Shown piece by piece: positions 16,800 through 25,668 of a DNA stretch of 64,000 nt. Source of the DNA: an uncultured Acidobacteriia bacterium (GTDB lineage: Bacteria; Acidobacteriota; Terriglobia; Bryobacterales; Bryobacteraceae); assembly GCA_903929755.1 (NCBI GenBank), contig CAIYVZ010000052.1, positions 1 through 64,000 of the forward strand. The letters are read 5' to 3'. The position numbers and the translations under genes were made by a program. The notes under the pieces are model-generated. The model had not been told where the DNA came from, did no database searches, and saw nothing but the letters and a program-made list of their open reading frames with translations. The first letter of the stretch is position 1, and the number at the start of each line of letters is the position of its first letter.

Positions 16800-18389
16800 C
16801 TACTGTGCGAATCGTTTGAAGAAACTGGTCGCATTCCAGGCAGGACGCTCCGGCGCATCCGCAATTCGGCGCGTCACCTTCGCCATTAGTTGATTGAATT
16901 TTTCGGCGGCGCGCCGGTCCACTGGCTGTTCCACGTCATCAGACGGCGCATGGTAACGCTGTTCAAACCAACTGTTAACGATTTTCTCTTCGGGAGACCC
17001 CGGCTCATATCCAAAACTCAGGAATAGGGACGGAATTCCCTTCCTGACGAAGGAGTACTGATCGCTCCGCGTGAAGATGTTCCGTTCCGGGGTCGGGTCG
17101 TCCTGGACGCGAATGCCCATCTCGCTCGCTACAGCCTGAAGAGATAGCTCCAGGTCCGATTCACCCAGACCGTACGCCCGAACGAGTTTCAGTGGATAGA
17201 GCGGAAGAAACATGTCCAGATTAATCTCGGCAACCAGCTTGTTCCGGTCAACGGTCGGATTCTCTGCGAAAAACTGGGATCCCAGCTCGCCTTGTTCTTC
17301 GCCTGTACACGCAAGGAACAGGACGGAACGTTTCGTCGTGCCGGAAGATCGCAGCAAACTCGCCGTCTCAAGAAGTGCGGCCACTCCGGCGGCATTGTCC
17401 ATGGCGCCGTTGTACATGTTGTCCCCGTTGACCGCCGCCCCTGGGCCGAGGTGGTCGAGATGGGCCGAAATCAGCACGAACTCGTCCTTCAGCCGTGGGG
17501 AACTGCCAGGCAGGATCGCCAAGACGTTCGATGATTTTACTTTGCCTTCTTCGAAAACCGGTTTGATCCGGAGTTTGGCTTCGAGAGGAAAATGCGGCAA
17601 TGGCTTGCCTTCGCGGTCCAGTGAATCCAACTCTTTAAACGTGTGGCCGGTTCCCTGAAGCACAAGGTCGATATCTTCTCCTCGGATAAATGCGTAGGGG
17701 CCCCCTTGCCACAGGTCATCCGGCCTTCGCGGGTAAGGTTGCAGACCGGTTTGCAGCAGTGTGTTAACGAAGGCATTCCAGGGCATATCAAAAACCCTCG
17801 GAGTCGCCAGAATCAGAGCGCCCCGTGTGCCCAGCCTGATACCGTTCCGGGTCTGCATCTCGGGGGAACTATAGTGTGATGCCAGTCGTGCCGGAATCCC
17901 CTTCGGAGCACCGGCCCACTCAACAATGGCTGCACCGTGGGTCTGTAAACCCTGATAGTCGTCATAATTGCTTTCGGGTACGGTAATTCCGTACCCGGCA
18001 AAGAGCAACGGGGCCTCAACCAGCTCCCCGGAGGTACCGCCCAAACCAACGATGGCGGCTTCGGGTATTTTGATCGGCTGAACCCCTCCCTTCCGGACAA
18101 TTTCCACACTCGACCGGGCAGGGTCCAATTTCCTCGATTCGAACTCGATCGGTTGCAGGTAACCGTTTGTGCCGCCGGGCTTGAGGCCGGCTTCCTCAAA
18201 CTTGCCGGCGACGTATTGCGCCGCCTTCATATAACCGTCACTCCCGGTCTTGCGCCCGGCAAGTTCATCACTTGCCAGGTATTCCAAGTGCTTCCACCAG
18301 CGAGATCCGTCATCGACCTCCTGCGTCTCAACTTTGGCGCAACCAGTCAGGACCATAGCTGACACGAGAAGCAACCGCTTAGTAGCCAT
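16800..18389 (-). CDS. M28-family zinc metallopeptidase lipoprotein
   Basis: A 529-residue exported aminopeptidase-like protein. The lipobox LTGC puts the lipidated cysteine at residue 17. A PA-like insert spans about 110-260, and the peptidase core carries the zinc ligands H310 and D331 (SAHLDHLG, NGAMDNAAG), the catalytic/ligand EE at 364-365, D392 in INLDM, and a late histidine in YHAPSDD. All metal ligands are present, so it should be active. It probably releases amino acids from peptides at the cell surface. It stands alone between the possible intron remnant and a pseudogene, in a stretch that looks like a site of insertions. Confidence 0.9.
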   Translation of the reverse strand: MATKRLLLVSAMVLTGCAKVETQEVDDGSRWWKHLEYLASDELAGRKTGSDGYMKAAQYVAGKFEEAGLKPGGTNGYLQPIEFESRKLDPARSSVEIVRKGGVQPIKIPEAAIVGLGGTSGELVEAPLLFAGYGITVPESNYDDYQGLQTHGAAIVEWAGAPKGIPARLASHYSSPEMQTRNGIRLGTRGALILATPRVFDMPWNAFVNTLLQTGLQPYPRRPDDLWQGGPYAFIRGEDIDLVLQGTGHTFKELDSLDREGKPLPHFPLEAKLRIKPVFEEGKVKSSNVLAILPGSSPRLKDEFVLISAHLDHLGPGAAVNGDNMYNGAMDNAAGVAALLETASLLRSSGTTKRSVLFLACTGEEQGELGSQFFAENPTVDRNKLVAEINLDMFLPLYPLKLVRAYGLGESDLELSLQAVASEMGIRVQDDPTPERNIFTRSDQYSFVRKGIPSLFLSFGYEPGSPEEKIVNSWFEQRYHAPSDDVEQPVDRRAAEKFNQLMAKVTRRIADAPERPAWNATSFFKRFAQ

Positions 18390-18522
18390 TGAGCTGAAGG
18401 ATACACGACTGCGTGCGGTCCTGGCAAGTCATCCTCGCCAACTAATGCCCGCCATTTTCGGTCCTGGGTCATCATCCGGGCGGGGTGGTTCCCGGGGTGT
18501 TTGAACTCCTGATACAAGGTGA

Positions 18523-19145
18523 TTAGCGAGACGGGGCAAACAGCATGGTGTTGAAGTATCTCTCCATGCGGTCCGGGAACACAGTCACCGCCTGAGAGCC
18601 TTCGCCCAGTTGCGCGGCCACCATCGCGGAGGCCGCATAATTGAGGCCGGAACTCGGGCCCACCGGGAACCCCGCCGGATCAATTGCCTGACTGTTGACA
18701 TCGCCAGCTCCTGCGGCATTTCCATCGTGATCAGGTCCGGGATCTCGGAAGGCAGGAACAGTTTCGAAAGTCCCTCCACCATGCCCTGGAATCTTTGAAG
18801 AGAAACTGCAGCACTCGGCCTCAACCGTCTCCGTGATCTCAACGGGCCTGGCCAGGACGGGGCGGAGATTGGGCGAGTGTGGCTTCAGGTCGGCGTACAG
18901 GCAGCTGAGCGTTCCACCGGTTCCGACACCACCGACCACGGCGTCGAATGCGACCCCAGGCTGGGCTTCGTCAATATCCCGCGCCGTGTGCAGTTCGTGG
19001 GCGCGGGCGTTGTCGGGGTTCGAGAACTGCCTCGGCAGAAATGCGCCTTGTTCCGCCGCCAGCTTCTCAGGCTCGGCAATCGCTCCCTCCACTCCAAGTG
19101 GCGCCGGAGTAAACCGGACGTGGCCGCCAAAGCCTCGAATCATTC
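18523..19145 (-). pseudogene. Degenerate, 5'-truncated cysteine synthase (CysK/CysM family)
   Basis: The minus strand encodes the C-terminal two-thirds of a PLP-dependent cysteine synthase: IRGFGGHVRFTPAPLGVEGA, FLPRQFSNPDN..AHELHTA, GGVGTGGTL, ARPVEITETVEAECCSFS, then GPSSGLNYAA and TVFPDRMERYF. Between about 18785 and 18670 the homology moves to another frame (VEGLSKLF..IPDLITM...LIRRG) and then returns, so two compensating frameshifts are needed. The N-terminal third, including the PLP lysine region, is missing; homology stops at about 19145 exactly where transposase-like sequence begins. It cannot make an active enzyme. Confidence 0.8.
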
Positions 19146-19261
19146 GCCAACAGCGCCTGCTTGACAAAGTGAAAATCGAAAAGCTGGTGCTCGTGCTTCG
19201 TTCCATCGAATCAACCAACGAGGCAGTGCTGGAAAAGATTCGTACGGAGGCGGACCGCATG
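19145..19261 (+). mobile_element. Short transposase-like coding remnant
   Basis: On the plus strand a 39-codon stretch reads RQQRLLDKVKIEKL...VLEKIRTEAD, with no stop. The EKIRTEAD segment resembles the region before the conserved C-terminal motif of ISKra4/ISLre2-type transposases. No terminal inverted repeats or catalytic residues remain. Its boundary coincides with the truncation of the cysteine synthase pseudogene, which supports an old insertion or deletion event. Family assignment is tentative. Confidence 0.3.
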
Positions 19262-19333
19262 ATTTCACCTCATAAATCTGGTGTGCACCCTCCGCGTTCC
19301 TGTTAAGCTACCCTCTATAAAGGAGCGAAACCT

Positions 19334-20155
19334 ATGCAACGACTTCAGTTCCTTCGCCTCGGCTGGCTTGCGATCACGGCTCTGCCGGGCTTTGTCCTGG
19401 CTCCGGCCCAAGCCCAGGCCCCCGCAACCGTTAAGGCCCCGCAGCGCAGTCCCTTCCTGATCAGCCGTCCGGTTCCCGACCAGGCGTCTATCGACAGAGG
19501 CAGGGCGCTCTACGTTCCCACCTGCGGTTTCTGCCACGGCACGAACGCCACCGGCGCGGAAGGTCCGGATCTGGTCCGGTCCTTTGTAGCCCTTCGTGAC
19601 GAAGGAGGCAACGAAATTGGTCCCGTTATTAAGGCCGGACGTCCGGGGATGCCCGCCTTCCCCCAGCTCACCGACGATCAGATTCGCGATATCGCGGCCT
19701 TTCTCCGCAATCGTCAGCAGGACGCGATCGACCGCAACGCCTACCAGATCAAGAACGTGAACACCGGCAATATCGAAAAAGGCAAGGCGTACTTTGCAGC
19801 CCATTGTGCGGCCTGCCACTCCCCTGAAAAGGATCTGAAAGGCATCGGCGGGAAATACGAAGACGCTGTCCTGCTGGGCAAGATTGTCTACCCTACGGGC
19901 CGCGGTGTAACCCCGGCAGCCCGCCGCACAGTTACCGTGACGGCCAATGGCAAGGCCATTAGCGGACGTCTGGAATATCTGGACGACTTCGAAGTCGGGC
20001 TGAAAGACTCCACTGGCGAATATCATGCCTTTCAGCGCGGCCCCACCGTAAAAGTGGCTGTAAAGGACCCCCTCGCCGGCCACGAGAAACTGATGAAGAT
20101 CTTCAACGACGCCGATCTCCACGACGTCCTCGCTTATTTGGTGACCATGAAATGA
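19334..20155 (+). CDS. Exported diheme cytochrome c
   Basis: A 273-residue periplasmic protein with a signal peptide ending near AQAQ (residue 28). Heme motifs CGFCH (64-68) and CAACH (158-162) define two cytochrome c domains; axial methionines are likely in AGRPGMPAFPQ and near the C-terminus. A small beta domain lies between residues 180 and 240. AAAGGAGCG precedes the ATG. Its stop overlaps the quinoprotein start by 4 bases, so the two are translationally coupled, and it is the obvious electron acceptor for that enzyme. Confidence 0.9.
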   Translation: MQRLQFLRLGWLAITALPGFVLAPAQAQAPATVKAPQRSPFLISRPVPDQASIDRGRALYVPTCGFCHGTNATGAEGPDLVRSFVALRDEGGNEIGPVIKAGRPGMPAFPQLTDDQIRDIAAFLRNRQQDAIDRNAYQIKNVNTGNIEKGKAYFAAHCAACHSPEKDLKGIGGKYEDAVLLGKIVYPTGRGVTPAARRTVTVTANGKAISGRLEYLDDFEVGLKDSTGEYHAFQRGPTVKVAVKDPLAGHEKLMKIFNDADLHDVLAYLVTMK

Positions 20156-21735
20156 ATATCCCCCGCCTGATTTCCGCCTGCCTCTGCCTGAGCGCTTTCT
20201 CCTGGGGCCAGGGTTTGGACCCGAAGAAGCTTCTGCAGCCGCCCACCGATACGTGGCCCAGCTATAACGGTGATTATTCCGGTCGTCGCTTCAGCACCCT
20301 GAAGCAGATCAACTCCACCAGCGTGGGCAACATGACGCTGGCCTGGACCTACCGCATGAATTTCGGTGGTCCGGCCCCCGGCGGCGGCACCATGAAGGCC
20401 ACGCCTCTGATGGTGAATGGTGTCCTCTATTTCTCAGCGCCGGACCACGCCTGGGCCGTCGATGCCCGCACCGGTCGCCAGCTCTGGCACTACGAATGGA
20501 AATCGAAGGGGGGAATCCATATCGGCAGCCGGGGCGTAGCCATCTACCGGGACTGGCTCTACTTTGAAACGCCGGACAACTACCTCATTTGCCTCAACGC
20601 GAAGGATGGCACTGAGCGCTGGCATACCGAAATCGGCGACGTGCGGCTGGAGTACTTCTCCACGCCGGCCCCCATGGTTATCGGCAACCACATCATTGTG
20701 GGCACGGGCGGCGATTCGCTCGACGTTCCCGGGTATCTGGAAGCTCGCGACCCCGAGACCGGCAAGGTGCAATGGCACTGGAACACCACGCCTCGTCCCG
20801 GTGAGCCTGGAGCCGAAACCTGGCCCAACAAGGACGCGATGGAGCACGGCGGCGGCATGACCTGGCTGCCCGGCACCTATGATCCCGAACTGAACCTCTA
20901 TTACCTTGGCACCGGCAATCCGAACCCCGTCTGGGGCGGCCAGGGGCGCAAGGGCGATAACCTCTACACCTGTTCTATCGTGGCCCTGAATCCCGATACC
21001 GGGAAGATGGTCTGGTATTTTCAGGCATCTCCTCACGACACGCACGACTGGGACGCCATTCAGACGCCTGTCCTGATTGATGGCATGATCGACGGCAAGC
21101 CCCGCAAGCTCGTCGCCCAGGCCAGCCGGAACGGCTATTATTTCCTGCTCGATCGCACGAATGGCAAGCAAATCGTGTCCGAACCCTTCATCAAACTCAA
21201 CTGGTCCAAAGGCCTCGATAAGAAAGGCCAGCCGATCCCCGATCCCGAAAAGGATCCGAAGCCGGAAGGCATCCTGAGCATGCCCGCCGCTTCCGGCGGC
21301 ACCAACTGGGCCCCGCCTTCCTTTAGCCCCCAAACTGGTCTGTTCTATGTCAGCGGCACGGAGAACTACAGCCTGCTGTTTCTGACGGATACCGACGAGA
21401 AGCCCGAGGGCTTTGCCGGTAAAGAGACGAATCTCTGGTCAAAAACCTCGGTGAAAGCTCTGGACTACAAGACAGGTAAAGTGAAGTGGATGCACGAGTT
21501 CCCGGGCCTGGGCGGCGGTAATTTCGGCGTCCTGAGCACGGCGGGGAACCTGGTGTTCACCGGCGACCAGTTCAACAACTTCATAGCGTTTGACGCCGCT
21601 GCCGGCACTATTCTGTGGCATTCCCGCCTGGGGGGCGCGGTTGCGAACGGCCCCATCAGTTATGAACTCGACGGCAAGCAATACGTGGTGGTTGGGGGAG
21701 GGGACTCTATCTACGCCTTCGCCCTGAATCGCTAG
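20152..21735 (+). CDS. PQQ-dependent alcohol dehydrogenase (methanol/ethanol dehydrogenase-like)
   Basis: A 527-residue exported quinoprotein with a signal peptide ending near SWGQ (residue 20). It is an eight-bladed PQQ propeller: GTGNPNP at 253-259 supplies the metal-binding asparagine, and HDTHDWD with D299/D301 supplies the catalytic aspartates. Residues such as DYSGRRFSTLKQIN and NPDTGKMVWYFQ are standard for the family. The vicinal CC disulfide of many methanol dehydrogenases is not evident at GTGGDS. It oxidises a primary alcohol or related substrate in the periplasm; the actual substrate is unknown. The coupled upstream gene provides a diheme cytochrome. Confidence 0.9.
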   Translation: MNIPRLISACLCLSAFSWGQGLDPKKLLQPPTDTWPSYNGDYSGRRFSTLKQINSTSVGNMTLAWTYRMNFGGPAPGGGTMKATPLMVNGVLYFSAPDHAWAVDARTGRQLWHYEWKSKGGIHIGSRGVAIYRDWLYFETPDNYLICLNAKDGTERWHTEIGDVRLEYFSTPAPMVIGNHIIVGTGGDSLDVPGYLEARDPETGKVQWHWNTTPRPGEPGAETWPNKDAMEHGGGMTWLPGTYDPELNLYYLGTGNPNPVWGGQGRKGDNLYTCSIVALNPDTGKMVWYFQASPHDTHDWDAIQTPVLIDGMIDGKPRKLVAQASRNGYYFLLDRTNGKQIVSEPFIKLNWSKGLDKKGQPIPDPEKDPKPEGILSMPAASGGTNWAPPSFSPQTGLFYVSGTENYSLLFLTDTDEKPEGFAGKETNLWSKTSVKALDYKTGKVKWMHEFPGLGGGNFGVLSTAGNLVFTGDQFNNFIAFDAAAGTILWHSRLGGAVANGPISYELDGKQYVVVGGGDSIYAFALNR

Positions 21736-22373
21736 ATTCCCAGGTAGTCGGCAAGGGTCTTGGTCAGCGCGAAGAACCAGATTTTGCGGCCTTCCCGGTT
21801 GGTCCACCAGCGCCCGTTATCCCAGTTGGGTTCGCTGGCCCCGACAACGGTAAACTTCAGGTCCGGAGCCGTACGCATAAATACTTGCCGCGCCCGCGCG
21901 GTATGGCTGAGGCTCGTCACCAGAATGTAGCGTTTCGCCCCGAGCTGCCGCAAGACCGGAATATCGTGAGATGCCTCGTCAGCCGTGTTGCGGGCCGGGT
22001 GTGGCACGGCAATCATGGTCTGGCGGGGATAACCTTTCGCGGCCGCGAATTCCATTGCCAATTCGCTTTCGTGCTTGCCGTATTGCGCGCCGGCACCGCT
22101 AATCACCAGCATGGGGGCCCAGCCGTCCTTCACCAGTTGAGCCCCTGTCAGAATCCGGTTGCCACTGGCGTCGCCGCCAAGCACCACCACCGCATCACCA
22201 GGCACCAGTGTCTCGTGATAGACCAGAAAGTCACCCAGGGCGAACAGGATCGGCTCCCTGGCAAGGTAAATCAGACCGCCAGCGGCCAGCAGAACCATGC
22301 CAGCCAACGGCCAGCGAAACTTTTGTTTCAAACGAACTCCAGGGTGAGGGGGCGAGAGCGGTCTACCGCTCAT
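21732..22373 (-). CDS. YdcF/SanA-family (DUF218) membrane protein
   Basis: A 213-residue protein with one N-terminal TM helix (about 20-40) and the DUF218 core: AVVVLGGDASGNR, LVISGAGAQYGKHESE, ARNTADEA and LVTSLSHTARA. Members are inner-membrane proteins linked to envelope integrity and peptidoglycan or polysaccharide precursors, with no settled reaction. The ATG at 22373 was chosen because it overlaps the upstream gene by only 11 bases; a longer open frame to 22583 lies mostly inside that gene. The stop is convergent with the quinoprotein, overlapping by 4 bases. Confidence 0.85.
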   Translation of the reverse strand: MSGRPLSPPHPGVRLKQKFRWPLAGMVLLAAGGLIYLAREPILFALGDFLVYHETLVPGDAVVVLGGDASGNRILTGAQLVKDGWAPMLVISGAGAQYGKHESELAMEFAAAKGYPRQTMIAVPHPARNTADEASHDIPVLRQLGAKRYILVTSLSHTARARQVFMRTAPDLKFTVVGASEPNWDNGRWWTNREGRKIWFFALTKTLADYLGI

Positions 22374-22953
22374 CACCAGTATTGTGATGACTCGAATTGC
22401 GAGGTTCCGAAGCCGCAGGGCCAATATGGCCGACGGTCTTGAGGAGGAAATAGAGACGTTCCACTTCTTCCTCGTCCTCGGGACGTAATACTCGGTAGCG
22501 AGGGGCAGCCATACGTCTTGCTTCCTGCGCTCCCAGCATTTCTCCCCAATATTGGCGGTACGGAATTCCGTCAATCTTGGCACAACTTGCCATCTGGCGG
22601 AGAGTCCGGAGCAAATGCTTGCAACCGTCCACTTCGCCCGGGTACACCAGCCAGATCATCTCGTCATCGAACATGGTCAGCTTTACCACCAGCGGCGAGA
22701 TCCAACCGGTTCTGTCAACCCGGCGGACATCCTGCCAGGGGATAATCTGCTTGCCAATTTCGACATGATCATCGTGAACCGAGATAGCCGGACGCGACGC
22801 CAAGGCCAGCAGGAGGGCGGATGTCAGGAAGAACATGGCAGCCGGAAAGTATGCAGGTGACCAGGACAGCCCCAGCCAGGCGGAGAAACCGCCCAGCGCC
22901 AATGCGACAATTCCAAACGATACGTAATGGCGTGCTGGAACGTAACGGCTCAT
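22363..22953 (-). CDS. Small membrane protein with a PH-like domain, unknown function
   Basis: A 196-residue protein. Two adjacent TM helices (about 10-30 and 34-52) are followed by a beta-rich stretch (SVHDDHVEIGKQIIPWQDVRRVDR) similar to bacterial PH-like membrane proteins, then a soluble tail of charged residues ending in an acidic EDEEEVERLYFLL helix. No catalytic motif. It overlaps the YdcF-like gene by 11 bases, so both are probably in one transcript and may act on the same envelope process. Confidence 0.65.
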   Translation of the reverse strand: MSRYVPARHYVSFGIVALALGGFSAWLGLSWSPAYFPAAMFFLTSALLLALASRPAISVHDDHVEIGKQIIPWQDVRRVDRTGWISPLVVKLTMFDDEMIWLVYPGEVDGCKHLLRTLRQMASCAKIDGIPYRQYWGEMLGAQEARRMAAPRYRVLRPEDEEEVERLYFLLKTVGHIGPAASEPRNSSHHNTGDER

Positions 22954-23035
22954 GCAAAAGACCCTGGCTCAATCTAAGGGTACTCCCACCAGGCTCGCAG
23001 GTCAATGGTGCTGTTCTGCAGGGTGTGGCACAACC

Positions 23036-23587
23036 TCAACTACGCTGTGCCAACCATCTGACCCCTCGCCAGGTGTAGTCCCCGGCGCTTAGAACGGAGA
23101 ACAGCGTGATGAGCCAAAACAGGCCCCGGCAGACCATTAACAGGGCGGGGTCCTGATAGCCATTTCCAGCCAGAACCCCCACTGCCGTCATCACCTGAAT
23201 GTAAGTGCTGGCTTTACCCCAGTTGCTGGGCTGCAGGTCGCGATACTTCGTGGTGGCCAGCGCTACGCCTGAAAGCGCCAGAATCCAAAGATCGCGGCCA
23301 AAGATGACCCCCAGCAGCCACATCGGCACCGCGCCGCCGAGGCCCAGGCCAATAAATACAGCACTCAGCAGGATCTTGTCAGCAAGGGGATCTAAGTACC
23401 CGCCCAGTTTGGTTTCGCCCCCAAATCGTCGGGCCACGGCACCATCCAGCAAGTCAGTGAAGGCCGCCAGTCCTACCAGCCAGCCTCCCAGAATAAAGTG
23501 GCCTTCGGCCAGTGCGCGCAAGATGAAGGGCGTGGCAAAGACGCGCAGGGCCGTAAAGAGATTGGGTATGGAGAACAACGTTTCCAT
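23036..23587 (-). CDS. CDP-alcohol phosphatidyltransferase (PgsA-like)
   Basis: A 183-residue integral membrane enzyme. The catalytic motif D-G-x2-A-R-x8-G-x3-D-x3-D is complete: DG at 48-49, AR at 52-53, G62, D66 and D70. Several TM helices follow. Length and N-terminus (SIPNLFTALRV) match phosphatidylglycerophosphate synthases, which transfer phosphatidate from CDP-diacylglycerol to glycerol-3-phosphate; another alcohol acceptor cannot be excluded. It is divergent from the DUF2157 gene. Confidence 0.87.
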   Translation of the reverse strand: METLFSIPNLFTALRVFATPFILRALAEGHFILGGWLVGLAAFTDLLDGAVARRFGGETKLGGYLDPLADKILLSAVFIGLGLGGAVPMWLLGVIFGRDLWILALSGVALATTKYRDLQPSNWGKASTYIQVMTAVGVLAGNGYQDPALLMVCRGLFWLITLFSVLSAGDYTWRGVRWLAQRS

Positions 23588-23634
23588 GATAAGTCCTGGC
23601 GCTTAGGCGTATCATCATAACGGAGCTTCTGCAA

Positions 23635-24681
23635 GTGGCGGATCGGGAAGAGGCGCAAGCACAAGCGAATCGAATCCGGAATCTGCAGGCTGCCCTCTCA
23701 AACACAGAGGTGGCCTCAGTTCTGGACCTGTCTTCGGAGCAGCGGGAGCGCTTTGCGCACTGGGCCGCAGGGCACCTTGCCGAGCTGGAACGGGATTTTG
23801 ACGTTGACCTGACGCCGGGCCAGGGCAGCATGTCCTGGGGCCTTCGAATTGCTTCTGCACTGGGTGGAGTCGCGCTCTCGGCTTCACTCGTTCTGCTTTT
23901 CCACCGCTATTGGGGGGACTTCGATACCTGGCTCCAGGTCCTCTTCGTCCTGGCAGCCCCCCTGGCGTTTCTGGCCGCCGCCGAGTATGCCGCGAAAAGA
24001 GAGCACACCAGATACTTTGCCGGCTTGCTCTCACTGATCGCGCTGGCCGCCTTCATCCTCGACCTCAGCGTGCTCGGCCAGGCCTTCAATATCACACCGA
24101 CGGAACGTTCACTTCTCGCCTGGGGCATTTTTGCCCTGGCTCTCGCCTATAGGTATGGACAACGTCTGTTGTTGATCATCGGGTTGCTGTTCCTGATCAG
24201 CTATGGATGCGCTGCTGTAACTGCCACGCTCGGCTTTCACTGGCTGGACTTTGGTACGCGACCTGAACACGCGCTCGTGATTGCGATTCTGGTCTGGGGC
24301 GTTCCCCTGCGCCTCGCCCACCAGCGGCATCCCTCCTTCGAGCCCGTCTACCGCGCGGTCGGCATTATTGTTTTCTTCGTCGCGGTCACCGCGCTTTCGG
24401 AGGGTTCACCTGTCAGTTACCTTCCCCTTGTTCCCGAAACCGTGCGAGTGTTTTATGAGGTTCTTGGCATAGTCGTCGCGGCCGGCGCGATCTGGCTTGG
24501 CATTCGACGTCAGTGGTCCGGGCAGGCCAACCTGGGTGCGTTATTCTTCTGTACGCTTCTGATCAGCAGGTTTTACCACTGGTGGTGGGACTGGATGCCA
24601 GCCTGGCTGTTCTTTGCCATTATTGGCGGCTTCGGCGTGGGCGTGGTCATCGCGCTGAAGCGTTTGCGGAGGCCCGCATGA
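23635..24681 (+). CDS. DUF2157-type multispanning membrane protein
   Basis: A 348-residue protein with a soluble N-terminal helix region (1-65) and about eight to nine TM helices from 75 to the C-terminus. This is the DUF2157 arrangement, typically next to a DUF4401 or GDYXXLXY/DUF4824 partner. The GTG at 23635 is preceded by CGGAG at a normal distance. Its TGA overlaps the ATG of the next gene by 4 bases. Function is unknown; the conserved pairing suggests a two-component membrane complex. Confidence 0.75.
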   Translation: MADREEAQAQANRIRNLQAALSNTEVASVLDLSSEQRERFAHWAAGHLAELERDFDVDLTPGQGSMSWGLRIASALGGVALSASLVLLFHRYWGDFDTWLQVLFVLAAPLAFLAAAEYAAKREHTRYFAGLLSLIALAAFILDLSVLGQAFNITPTERSLLAWGIFALALAYRYGQRLLLIIGLLFLISYGCAAVTATLGFHWLDFGTRPEHALVIAILVWGVPLRLAHQRHPSFEPVYRAVGIIVFFVAVTALSEGSPVSYLPLVPETVRVFYEVLGIVVAAGAIWLGIRRQWSGQANLGALFFCTLLISRFYHWWWDWMPAWLFFAIIGGFGVGVVIALKRLRRPA

Positions 24682-25331
24682 AACGGACTACCTTTGCGCT
24701 CGCGCTGGCTGCGGTGGCCATCTCCAACGGCTTCGCCCTTCTTCATGTATGGTTGAACCGGACTGGCACGCCAGCAGCCTCCCTGACGCTTCGTGACTCA
24801 CGCGCCACGCCCCCCAGGGGCCAGCAAACCGACCTGGACTTCCGCCTTCCCTGGCACGTCCAGCATGGACCCTGGCTCTCTCTCGACACGCTCCGACAGT
24901 TGGGCTTCGATTGCTCTGTGGGACTCACCGATCCCCGTGCCGACGTCTTCTACCGCCGCCAGCCTCCCCGGAAAGTCTTTGTCGCGGGGGAACTGCAGAA
25001 CGAAAAAGCCGGCGCACTCTTGCCAACGTCAGAACTCATGCTGTTCGATGCCGCGCTGGACGCCGATGCTCTGCGGGGCCGCTATCCGGATGCGTCGAAG
25101 ACAGTGGTCCTGCCCGCCGTCCTGAACCTCCGCCTCGTCACGGCGCATGAGGGGGAACTACAGCCCCAACTGACCGCTGACGTAAATGGCCTTTCCACAC
25201 AAATCCACATCCCCAAGCCCTTCAGTGACCAAATCCGGGCCAACCACTTCGCACCTCATCTGCTCCACCTGAACTTCGGGCGTTTCCACGAACCGTGGGT
25301 GACCGGTGTAGACTTTCCCGGCCACCCTTAA
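24678..25331 (+). CDS. DUF4824-like membrane-anchored protein
   Basis: A 217-residue protein with one N-terminal TM helix (LALAAVAISNGFALLHVWLN, about 6-25) and an extracytoplasmic domain. The anchor followed by NRTG and a polar domain resembles DUF4824, which commonly accompanies DUF2157 proteins. The open frame extends upstream to 24513, but ATG 24678 gives the 4-base ATGA overlap with the DUF2157 gene and removes non-hydrophobic residues ahead of the anchor. No enzymatic motif seen. Confidence 0.72.
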   Translation: MKRTTFALALAAVAISNGFALLHVWLNRTGTPAASLTLRDSRATPPRGQQTDLDFRLPWHVQHGPWLSLDTLRQLGFDCSVGLTDPRADVFYRRQPPRKVFVAGELQNEKAGALLPTSELMLFDAALDADALRGRYPDASKTVVLPAVLNLRLVTAHEGELQPQLTADVNGLSTQIHIPKPFSDQIRANHFAPHLLHLNFGRFHEPWVTGVDFPGHP

Positions 25332-25361
25332 GCAGCATGCCCCGTTTGTCAAAATGAAGAG

Positions 25362-25619
25362 ATGGGCTTCGCCGTCTGGCTCGACACTCCGAATGGCCTT
25401 GCGTGGGCGCAGGGCACGCACGAATACCGCGTGATGGGGACCGCCGTGATCGCTGCCTCCGGGCAGTTCCGCCACCGTGATTTCAGCAAAATGTACCGCC
25501 GTCCCAAGCACCTGGAAAACAGCTTCGGAGGCTTCTTCGGGTCGCTGGAAGAGGTGAACGCCACGTTGCGGGAGGCTGCACCTTTGAAACTAAGATGGAC
25601 GCCCGGCCACCTTCGATAA
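25362..25619 (+). CDS. Small hypothetical protein (85 aa)
   Basis: An 85-residue soluble protein with protein-like composition: WLDTPNGLAW, FRHRDFSKMY, and ENSFGGFFGSLEEVNATL. No signal peptide or TM helix. The only gene candidate in the 337 bases between 25331 and 25669. Its last codons and stop lie inside a perfect hairpin, which is unusual and may mean it really ends earlier or is not a gene. It could be a downstream member of the DUF2157 transcript. I recognise no family. Confidence 0.45.
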   Translation: MGFAVWLDTPNGLAWAQGTHEYRVMGTAVIAASGQFRHRDFSKMYRRPKHLENSFGGFFGSLEEVNATLREAAPLKLRWTPGHLR

Positions 25620-25642
25620 GCAGAAGGCACCGGGCGTCCATC
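25594..25642. terminator. Strong inverted repeat between convergent genes
   Basis: GATGGACGCCCGG (25594-25606) pairs perfectly over 13 bases with CCGGGCGTCCATC (25630-25642). The 23-base loop holds a nested CCTTC/GAAGG pair. It sits between the end of plus-strand genes and the end of the minus-strand PEP-CTERM gene, so it can serve both directions. No long U-tract on either strand, so it may act as an RNA-stability element as well. Confidence 0.6.
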
Positions 25643-25668
25643 AAAGAACGTTTGAAGGTGTTTAAGAA

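Noticed and set aside
16780-16806. CCGCTACTGTG resembling the end of a cobalamin riboswitch
   Set aside because: It overlaps the stop codon region of the M28 gene, and the rest of the B12-box structure is absent.
19265-20122. 285-residue minus-strand open frame opposite the diheme cytochrome
   Set aside because: Both CxxCH sites and the 4-base coupling support the plus strand only.
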